Source of the DNA: Terebella lapidaria
Taxonomy: Eukaryota > Annelida > Polychaeta > Terebellida > Terebellidae
Reading direction: 5' to 3'
Length of the DNA stretch: 64,000 nt
NCBI GenBank assembly: GCA_949152475.1
Contig: OX424555.1
Coordinates: forward strand, 60,493,977 to 60,557,976
How positions within the stretch are numbered: the first letter of the stretch is position 1; every line of letters starts with the position of its first letter. Below, one piece after another: positions 44,631 to 53,948 of this stretch. The position numbers were made by a program, and so were the translations under genes. The notes beneath the pieces were generated by a model. The model did not search any database, was not told the origin of the DNA, and saw nothing but the letters and a program-made list of their open reading frames with translations.

Positions 44631-46165
44631 TACGGTGGCTTATTTCTGCCACAATTAGATTAATTTCGTTAAAAAAAATATCAGATATAAATATTTTAAT
44701 TACACACGGAGTAAATGTTTCCTTCGCGAAGCAAACGTTTTCTTCACGATGTAAATAGTTCGCTTTGCATAGCAAATGTTTCCTTCGCGAAGCAAACGTT
44801 TTCTTCAGGAAGCAAATAGTTTGCTTTGCGTAGCAAATGTTCCCTTCGTGGAGCAAACGTTTCCTACACGAAGTAAATAGTTTCTTACGTGGAGCAAATG
44901 TTTCCTTACGAAGCAAACGTTTCCTACACGAAGTAAATAGTTTCCTACATGGAGCAAATATTTCCTTCGCGAAGCAAACGTTTTCTTCACGAAGAAAATA
45001 GTTTGCTTTACGTAGGAAATGTTTCCTACGCGAAGCATACGTTTCCTACACGAAGTTAATAGTTTCCTACGCAGAGCAAATGTTACCTTCACAAAGCAAA
45101 CGTTTCCTATGCGAAGCAAATAGTTTCCTACATTTAGCAAATGTTTCCTTCACGAAGCAAACGTTTTCTTCACGAAACAAATAGCTTGCTTTGCGTAGCA
45201 AATGTTTCCTTCGCGAAGCAAACGTTTCCTACACAAAGTAAATAGGCCCTACTTTGCTCTGCGGAGCAAATGTTTCTTCCACGGAGCAAACGTTTCCTAC
45301 ACAAAGCAAATAGTTTACTACGTGGAGCAAATGTTTGAAAATATTTTCACGAAGAAAATAGTTTGCTTTACGTAGGAAATGTTTCCTACGCGAAGCATAC
45401 GTTTCCTACACGAAGTTAATAGTTTCCTACGCAGAGCAAATGTTTCCTTCACAAAGCAAACGTTTCCTATGCGAAGCAAATAGTTTCCTACATTTAGCAA
45501 ATGTTTCCTTCACGAAGCAAACGTTTTCTTCACGAAACACATAGCTTGCTTTGCGTAGCAAATGTTTCCTTCGCGAAGCAAACGTTTCCTACACAAAGTA
45601 AATAGGCCCTACTTTGCTCTGCGGAGCAAATGTTTCTTCCACGGAGCAAACGTTTCCTACACAAAGCAAATAGTTTACTACGTGGAGCAAATGTTTCCTT
45701 CGCGTAGCGAACGTTTTCTACATGAAGCAAATGGTTTGCTCCACAAAGGAAATGTTTCCTTCGCGAAGCAAACGTTTCCTACACAAAGCAAATAGTTTAC
45801 TACGTGAAGCAAAAGTTTCCTTCGCGTAGCAAAAGTTTTCTACACAAAGCAAATGGTTTGCTCCATGAAGGAAAGGTTTCCTTCGTGAAGCAAATGTTTT
45901 CTACACGAAGTAAATGATTTGCTTCATGTACGAAACGTTTGCTTTATGTAGGAAACATTTGCTTTGCAAAGCAAACTACTTACTTCGTGAAGAAAACGTT
46001 TGCTTCGTGAAGGAAACATTTGCTCCACATAGGAAACTATTTACTTTGTGTAGGAAAAGTTTGCTTCGCGAAGGAAACATTTGCTCCGTGTGTAATTAAA
46101 ATATTTATATCTGAAATCTTTTTTTACAGAAATTAATCTAACTGTGGCAGAAATAAGCCACCGTA
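44631..46165. mobile_element. Foldback element type S1, complete (1535 bp)
   Basis: The left end TACGGTGGCTTATTTCTGCC (44631) and the right end GGCAGAAATAAGCCACCGTA (46146-46165) are inverted over about 90 bp, including the ATATCAGATATAAATATT region. Between them lies an array of 20-bp units, consensus near CAAACGTTTCCTACACGAAG. The units keep one orientation from 44710 to about 45920, then the opposite to 46090, so the arms are unequal. Frames seen in the array are by-products of the 20-bp period. Confidence 0.85.
44990..45705. repeat. 360-bp higher-order duplication within the S1 array
   Basis: The block starting GAAGAAAATAGTTTGC at 44991 recurs at 45351, and identity continues for about 350 bp (shared rare words AAATAGGCCCTACTTTGC at 45238 and 45598). 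It shows recent amplification by multi-unit steps. Confidence 0.9.
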
Positions 46166-46860
46166 GGAAAATATAGTTTCTCTAATGTATATCACAATGC
46201 AATTTGAACTGGATGACAGTTACGAGGTCAGATATCACATGCTCAACCACAAAAATCATATGCTCTTTTAACCGCAATTCCACATAATTCTCGGAACACT
46301 GATCTATATCAATTTGCTGACAATGTTCGTAACCAGCCTTTGTGTAATGAATAAGTATATCATTGTTTTGTTTTCTAGGAAAGCCAATACATACATGTTC
46401 TTCAAGCTAGAACAAACCCATTATACTAGCAGGCTATCTGAAGAGGAATATTCAATATATCGGATGAGCTAACAGGTCGCTTGTATAATAGCTGTGAACA
46501 AAATTCTGGGAAGTGACAAAACATATTTCAATTAATAATTTCACAAATTTTCTGGATATTTTGGGAATTCTGGTGTTGAAATCAAGATAAGTACAATCAT
46601 ATTCAAATACGAATGACACTAACTTCTCACTTATGCTATCAAAGTAAATGAAAACGAATTGATCGACATAATACTTCATCTCATGTTTTTTTCTCCATTC
46701 ATTTTCCCCTGGACTTTGAACATTATTATGAAACCAATTTATCATAGAAAAGCAATAATTTTGTGGATTATTTCTGTCACAATACTTTAGATATCGGAAA
46801 GCGATTAGAATGCAATTGCAAGTGTCAACCTATTACCACAAATACAACCAAATTTTGATG
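46166..46860 (+). repeat. Downstream part of Z (copy 4) after the S1 insertion
   Basis: Matches 24230-24770: CAATTTGAACTGGATG, ACATGCT, CAATTTGCTGACAATGTTC, TCATTGTTTTG and CCATTCATTTTCCCCTGGAC. This shows that S1 lies inside a Z unit. Confidence 0.7.
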
Positions 46861-48582
46861 GTGCCTATAGCAAAGCTAAAATACAACATCATTAATATGC
46901 CATATTCATAAACAGTATAGATTCATAACCACATTTACAACCAGTATAGATGGAGCAGACCATGGAACAATGGTCGGTCCCCTGTAGATGCTTGCATTCC
47001 AACATCGAAGAAAAGACGTCATAGTTTTCAACACGGGATATGCCTTTTTGTTTAATAGTCCTGTCTTGTCACAGAATACAAGGATCAATGTGATCGATGG
47101 CGTGCTTTTTCCAAATATCAGGAGAGCAAGTGACATGTAAGTATCAACCTATTACCATCGATACAACTAGATTTTGATGATGTCAATAGCAAACCTAAGT
47201 TAAAACATCTTCACACCTGATTTAATTAGTATTACATATTAAAACATCTGAAAGAAACGTTATGAAATATGTAGATGTATGATAAGTACAGAAGTACCTA
47301 AGAAGAAGCCTAAAGGCTACCGAATTGATGGAGATGACATATCATAGAGCTGCTGGTCAGGACCAGTGTTCAGTGCAATGTTCAGTGGTCAGAGCATGTT
47401 GGGCCATTGGGTGAATATTTTCCTCTTGGGAGGGTGGGGAGCGGAAGGGCTGCGTGCTTATCTCCTCAAGAACAATTACCAGTATGTAGAATGGTTTTAA
47501 CCATTCATGTGCGTATTGGAAGATACATGTACTTTAGAAATTGAAATCTGTTGTCGAGAAACGACCTTCTATTATTGCAATCTAAATTGTAGGAGAGCAA
47601 TCTATCATATTCCAAGAGTGAAATGTGTTTCCGCCCGTAAATCTCTGAGCCAATCGACTATTGGGTGGATTTTCCCTGTTCCGTAACAGCACGTCATATT
47701 TAATCTGCTATATTTATATGTGGAATCAATCACAGGTGTAGAGATCCTCAGTGCGATAATGGTGTATTCATTTATATATGTCAGCACCAAATTACTTTAC
47801 AGAGCAGATCCAGTTGTAAAATGTCCTTCAAACTGCAGGTTGAAAATCTATGAGCTTGATGGAAACGTCCATTGCTTCGATTCTTCATTCTACCTTGCTA
47901 CTTTATTTATTACCTTGCATCGAAATGATTCCAATCTAGAAGTTTTTATTATCCACATTCTTAATGCCAATCACTGGTACTGTTAGCTGGCGAACTCGCC
48001 GAGACAGGCTATTCATCACTCACATGCATGACATGCCTTAAAGGATCGCATGGACCTCAGTATTTAGAACATTAAGCCATTTCACAGCACACTGGTCACC
48101 ATGCAATAAAATTAGTCTACCAGCGCCGACCATGCATGGGCTGTTGTGGCTTACCCTATTGGTGGTGCGATTGTCACTTGTAACGAATCAACGAATCGAA
48201 ATGAGTTTGCAATTATTATGAATGATAGTTAATTGTTAAAACCCCTCTGTGCAAAGTCAACAAAATTGTCGGGTTTTGTTTTCCCAATTATAGGTAAGCT
48301 ATTCATGTGGATCGCTCTATTCAGAGATAGTGCAGCTACTGATAATTCCCAAATACTGTAAAACTAATAATTTTGGCGGACGATTTATTTGGTGGATTTG
48401 GCGGTAGGGGAAAACCGCCAAATTAAATCGTCCGCCAAATTAACTAGCTATATGTTAAGAAATATAAGTGGTCTCAAAACCGCCAAATTAAATCTCCACC
48501 AAATAACGTGGGGCTCACAACCGCCAAATTTATTAGCCGCCAAAATTAGTCTTTTCACAGTACACGGAGTAGAGTGATAGCC
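46861..48582 (+). repeat. Z repeat, copy 5
   Basis: CTTGCATTCCAAC at 46991. Nearly identical to copy 4 from 46890 to 48353, with small indels (for example at 47375 and 47510). It is interrupted by a 205-bp MITE at 48356-48560 and ends at GTGATAGCC, where foldback element S2 begins. Confidence 0.82.
48356..48560. mobile_element. 205-bp MITE with TA target duplication and known empty sites
   Basis: Ends CTGTAAAACTAATAATTTTG and (complement) CTGTGAAAAGACTAATTTTG lead into GGCGG-containing inner repeats. It is flanked by TA at 48354-48355 and 48561-48562. Related Z copies (43690, 44079, 50729) read CCCAAATACACGGAG without it. So the insertion point and the TA duplication are seen directly. This fits a Tc1/mariner-type non-autonomous element. 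Confidence 0.92.
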
Positions 48583-49246
48583 TACGGTGGCTTCTTTCGG
48601 CCATAATTTTTATTTTATTTTCAAGAACTCATGTAAAATTAATGTTGGCGACGAAAATCATTTTAGACGTGACGAAAATGTTTTAAACGCGTTGAAAATC
48701 ATTTTGAACACAACGAAAATATTTTCGTTGCGTTTAAAATATTTTCGTTGCGTTTGAAACTATTTTCAACGTGTTAAAAATATTTTCGTTGTGTTTAAAA
48801 CTATTTTCGTTGTGTTTAAAACATTTTCGTTGCGTGTAAAACTATTTTCAACTTGTTTAAAATATTTTCGTTGCGTTTAAAACTATTTTCGTTGTGTTTA
48901 AAACATTTTCGTTGTGTTTAAAACTATTTTCGTTGTGTTTAAAACATTTTCGTTCGTTTAAAACTATTTTCAACGTGTTTAAAATATTTTCGTTGCGTTT
49001 AAAACTATTTTCGTTGCGTTTAAAACATTTTCGTTGCGTTTAAAATGATTTTCAACGCGTTTAAAATATTTTCGTTGCCCTTAAAATGATTTTCAACGCG
49101 TTTAAAACATTTTCGTTGTGTTTAAAATGATTTTCAACGCGTTTAAAACATTTTCGTCACGTCTAAAATGATTTTCGTCGCCAACATGAATTTTACATGA
49201 GTTCTTGAAAATAGAGTAAAAATTATGGCCGAAAGAAGACACCGTA
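48583..49246. mobile_element. Foldback element type S2, copy a (664 bp)
   Basis: Ends TACGGTGGCTTCTTTCGGCC and its complement (GGCCGAAAGAAGACACCGTA, 49227-49246) are inverted over about 98 bp, including TCAAGAACTCATGTAAAATT and GTTGGCGACGAAAATCATTT. The interior is made of 20-bp units near GTTTTAAACGCAACGAAAAT. Unit orientation flips at about 48722, so the left arm is about 140 bp and the right about 520 bp. No coding capacity. Confidence 0.88.
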
Positions 49247-49247
49247 A

Positions 49248-50437
49248 TACGGTGGCTTCTTTCGGCCATCTATTTTTTTTCTCAAGAACTTATGTAAAAT
49301 TTATGTTGGCGACAAAAATCATTTTAGACGTGACGAAAATCAATTTCATCGTGACGAAAATGTTTTAAACGCGTTGCAAATCATATTAAACGTGACGAAA
49401 ATGTTTTAAACGCAACGAAAATGTTTTAAACACGTTGAAAATCATTTAAACGCAACTAAAATATTTTAAACGCGTTGAAAATCATTTCAAACGCAACGAA
49501 AATGTTTTAAACGCGTTGAAAATCAGTTTAAACACAACGAAAATGTTTTAAACGTGACGAAAATAGTTTTAAAGGCAACGAAAATGTTTTAAACGCAACG
49601 AAAATAGTTTTAAACGCAACGAAAATGTTTTAAACGCAACGAAAATAATTTTAAACGCAACGAAAATGTTTTAAACGCAACGAAAATAGTTTTAAATGCA
49701 ACGAAAATATTTTAAACACGTTGAAAATCATTTTAAACGCAACGAAAGTGTTTTAAACGTGACTGCAACAGTGCAACAAAATGCATTACTCTTTCTCGTA
49801 GTGAGTCACGTGATGAGTAGGGCAGCCATTTTGGAAGACGCTACGGAAACAACAATAAGCAACGAAAATTGTTTTGGTCACGACGATAATATTTTCGTCA
49901 CGTTTAAAACTATTTTCAACGCGTTTAAAACATTTTCGTTGTGTTTAAAATGATTTTCAAGGCGTTTAAAACATTTTCGTTGCGTTTAAAATGATTTTCA
50001 ACGTGTTTAAAATATTTTCGTTGCGTTTAAAACTACTTTCGTTGCGTTTAAAACATTTTCGTTGCGATTAAAACTATTTTCAACGTGTTAAAAATATTTT
50101 TGTTGCGTTTAAAACTATTTTCGTTGTGTTTAAAACATTTTCGTTGCGTTTAAAACTATTTCCAACATGTTTAAAATGTTTTCATTGCGTTTAAAATGAT
50201 TTTCAACGTGTTTAAAATATTTTCGTTGCATTTAAAACTATTTTCGTCGCGTTTAAAACATTTTCGTTGTGTTTAAAATGATTTTCAACACGTTTAAAAT
50301 ATTTTCGTTGCGTTTAAAATGATTTTCAACGTGTTTAAAACATTTTCGTCACGTCTAAAATGATTTTCGTCGCCAAAATAAATTTTACATAAGTTCTTGA
50401 AAATAAAAAAAAATTATGGCCGAAAGAAGCCACCGTA
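49248..50437. mobile_element. Foldback element type S2, copy b (1190 bp)
   Basis: Same ends as copy a (left 49248; right ...GCCACCGTA 50429-50437). The left arm (to about 49760) holds AAACGCAACGAAAAT units, the right arm (from about 49880) the inverted TTTTCGTTGCGTTTAAAA units. Between them is a unique spacer of about 110 bp containing AGTCACGTGATGAGTAGGGC. The two arms could form a stem of about 500 bp. It starts one base after copy a ends. Confidence 0.88.
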
Positions 50438-50903
50438 CAGTATAGCGCACATTCTCGAGAAGAGTTATCATGTTCCCCATGCTGTACTACGAGGACGGTA
50501 AATGTACGGTGGCTCATTTCTGCCACAATTGTAGTGGCTTACCCTATTGGTGGTGCGATTGTCACTTGTAACGAATCGAAAGGAATTTGCAATTATTATG
50601 AATGATTGTTAATTATTGAAACCCTCAAAAAAAAAAGTCAACAAAAATGTCGGGTTTTGCTTTCCCAATTATAGGTAGGCTATCCATGTGGATCGCTCTA
50701 TTCAGAGATAGTGCAGCTACTGATAATTCCCAAATACACGGAGTAGAGTGATAGCCATTGAACATTTTATTACAAAATTCAGTTTCAATAAAATGCGAGA
50801 CGTAGTTCTTGCATCAATATTTATGAATCTGTAGACCAGTATAGCGCACATTCTCGATAAAAGAGTTATCCTTTTCCCCGTGCTGTACTTCGGGACGATA
50901 AAT
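50438..50903 (+). repeat. Z fragment, foldback scrap and partial Z duplication after S2
   Basis: 50438-50503 matches the end of Z (AGTATAGCGCACATTCTCG). 50504 begins a TACGGTGGCTCATTTCTGCC scrap fused to GTGGCTTACCCTATTGG, as at 43864. The remainder to 50903 repeats Z up to the next foldback end. About 80 bp of Z (equivalent to 50757-50836) is missing at the S2 site. Confidence 0.8.
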
Positions 50904-51172
50904 GTACGGTGGCTTATTTCGGCCACAATTAGATTAATTTCGTTTTTTTAAGAAAACAGATATAAATATTGTAATTACACGCGGAGCAAATGTTTCCTTC
51001 GCATTTTGCTCCAGCTAATAGTTTTAGCTGCAGCGAAAATATTTTAGCTGGAGCAAAAACGTTTTAGCTGGGGAGAAAATAGTTTTAGCTGGAGCGAAAA
51101 TATTTTAGCTGCGGCGAAAATAGTTTTAGCTGCAGCAAAAATAGTTTAGCTGGGTCGAAAATAGTATTTTTT
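50904..51172. mobile_element. Foldback-family left end with a third array type (S3)
   Basis: The first 110 bp equal the S1 left end at 44264 almost exactly, through CGGAGCAAATGTTTCCTTCGC. The array then switches to 20-bp units near TTTTAGCTGCAGCGAAAATA (about eight units). There is no right end before Z copy 6 starts. The site corresponds to that of S1 in copy 4. Confidence 0.8.
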
Positions 51173-52950
51173 TGCTTTGCTTTTATTATGTGCATGTTCA
51201 TTTTCAAAGTTATCCCTAGACTGTGATGGTGCATGGTGATAATCTGTTTTTGTGTGTGGGTTGGTAATCTGACCACGGCAGGCATGACAAATCATTATTG
51301 TGCCACATTCATAACCAATACGGAAGAATGACAATACTTTACGGTGTGACGCAAATGTCCTCTTGGAACAATTGTCGGTCCCTTTAGAGGTTTGCATTCC
51401 AACAGCGAAGAAAAGACATGAGAGTTTTTCACCTCTGGATTAGTCCATTGTTGCCGTAGAATACAACGATCAATGCTATCAATAATGTGCTATCGGTTGA
51501 TATATCCAGAAAAAGTGACATAGTCCAGCATGTCATGCACAATGTGCACACATTGTTCAGTGATTGAAGTGTGTCTATTAAGCCCATTGGGTGAGCCCTT
51601 TGGGCCCATTGGGTGAATATGTTCTTCGCTGGGAGGTTTGTGCCGGAATGCTCCGGACGTATCTTCTCACGAAGATTTGTACACAACTTTCAACCAAGCA
51701 TACATGTATATATGTGAGCCACTCGACAATTATTTTTGAGGCGGATATTTCTAGTTGGCTAGCAATATGTCATATTTGCTACGCGATACTGATATGGGGA
51801 ATCAATCAGATCCTTTCCTTGCCCAGATCCTTTATGTGGTAATGGTATGCTCCTTCACACCTGTCGACACCAAATTGCTTTACAGTGTAGTTTTATCTGG
51901 AAAATGTCATCAGAACTACATGTTGAAAATATACGTGCTTGACGGCACTGTCCATTATGTCGAAACTTCACGTTTTTCTACCCTGCAACCCGTAACAGAA
52001 TTAATCTGCTTCACAATATTTTTATGTTGCCCATTCCAAATGCCGATTATTATAAATTCACCGAGACAAGCTGTTTATCATTCGCATGCATGACATCCCA
52101 TAAAAAATCGAATAGACCATCGAGCCATTCCACAACACGTTGAACACCATGCAATAACATTGTTCAGATATCACATACCATGCTTGAAACTGTACGCTAT
52201 GGGTGATATAATTGTCACTCTATGTGATACTATTAAACGCATTTTCATTTCTTGTAATAATATATGATTGCCGTTAATATCGCTCCTTTACGATGTCAAT
52301 CGAGTTGTCTTTACCCCACTAATACTCTGTACTAGGAATAGCAAAGACCATCATTTGCTAATAGGCACGGGTTTTGATATGCATCGTTATACACAGACAT
52401 AGTCAGTTCAGACCAATAATTCTCGAACACGTGAATGGTAAGCATACATATTATTACATTAAATCGCACTCCAACACATCGAAAGACAAACAAATCTCTC
52501 AAAACATCAACTTGCATCAATGTTTAGACTCTATTTAAACAATATGTTTATTTAAACAATCTGATTCGGAAATCAATGGAACTGGCAATGAGTATCTAGA
52601 ATGTTCAATTAACAGTTGATAATGGTAGAGAATATGTTATGTTCTTATTTTCACCCATGCACATAGCTTGAATCTGAACATATACTGATAAAATTGTTAT
52701 CATTTCCCCTCCGCTGTACTATGGGTATGAAAAATGGACGATCCCAGTGATTATATACAATTTACCAACCGAAACCCGAGTTGCTCAGAGTCTTCTTTAA
52801 CCCATGTCATTGAGTTTCACCAAAGACTACTACAAACCAATTTGAACTGGATGACAATTCCCTATGAATATGACACTGCGATATGTTTCACAATGTATAT
52901 TTTTGAATACGTAATCGTTCCATGGGACTGAATCATGTCGGAAATGAAAC
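51173..52950 (+). repeat. Z repeat, copy 6
   Basis: TTTGCATTCCAAC at 51391, GAATACAACGATCAATGCTA, a GGGCCCATTGGGTGAATATG block (51602), GACGGCACTGTCCATTATG (51941), and CCAATTTGAACTGGATGACA (52838) matching the downstream Z part. It is the most diverged full copy. No protein recognised. Confidence 0.7.
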
Positions 52951-53948
52951 GGACAAGAATATTGGGCCAGAACTATATTTTGTCGAGCTGTTGCTAATCT
53001 ATATTATTAAATCGAAAACATACTCATCCTTCTCGACTATCTATCTCATTCACGCAGTCGTCTTGGTGGTAGTTGAGATTTATACTAAATATTCCTAAAC
53101 AATATGCTTTATAGATTAGTGAGATGTTCAATGTCATAGATGTTTTTAAAAAAACTTCCGTGATCTAAGACGTACAGGGGAAGGTAGCGGCGCGTGGGGT
53201 GTTGTAGTTTTAGTTCAGTTATTGGATGTCAAAGGTAGAGGTTTGTTTTAAGAGAAAGTGATAAGCGCGGGTAATCGGGGGATCACGGGTGATCTCTCGT
53301 ACTGCTTAGATGTGTAGTGTTTATTAGGACAACTCGTCTTTCGTTCTTGTTTGGCTATGAAACGCAAGTTTGATTGATCGTTAGAAGGAGATCGTTGTGA
53401 AAACAAAATTATGCCCGTGTGTACGTATGTTTATCAGTAAAAACAGACATTGAGCCTGTATGTATATATATTTGTATGTACGTTTCCAGGGAAAATGAGA
53501 GTATGCATAAAACCAAACGTTCCTTTAAAAATTCGTCATACTTTTTCTTTTCCCCTGAAATAAATCCCAATGGCGTTTCAACTGGCTGTCACGGTGGCTT
53601 ATATATGCCACTGCTATGTTGAAATGTTTTGCATTGGGTAACTTTGTGTTTACGAAATATTTATGTTGTACTACAAAATATAATTTGTATGTACACCATT
53701 TTTTTCACCTGACATTGAATGATTATAATGATGACAGCCATTGCAAGAACCAGTTGAACCAAACACTGGAAATTTGACTGGAACAAAAACCATGTTACGT
53801 TATACCGATATATCGACCTCATCCTACCAGATACATTGGAACATACACATTGACACACAAACACAACAAATAGGACAGGCTCTGCCAATGTCTTTATGAT
53901 ACCAATGAACAGCAAAGTACATTTCATATTACTTAACGAGGTACTATA
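52951..53948. other. Region 5' of the LINE, possible 5' UTR
   Basis: No coding domain found. 53160-53420 is GC-richer and could be the 5' region of the LINE, whose main frame opens at 53949 just after an in-frame stop (TAA at 53934). No ORF1-like protein was recognised, so the element may be 5' truncated. Confidence 0.4.

Noticed and set aside
44560..46099. Repetitive open frames (e.g. NYLLRxGNVCFxKETF repeats) within the S1 array
   Set aside because: By-products of a 20-bp tandem unit; frames exist on both strands and end with the array.
44264..46165. CRISPR-like regular repeats
   Set aside because: Eukaryotic context, no unique spacers, units directly adjacent and orientation reversing.
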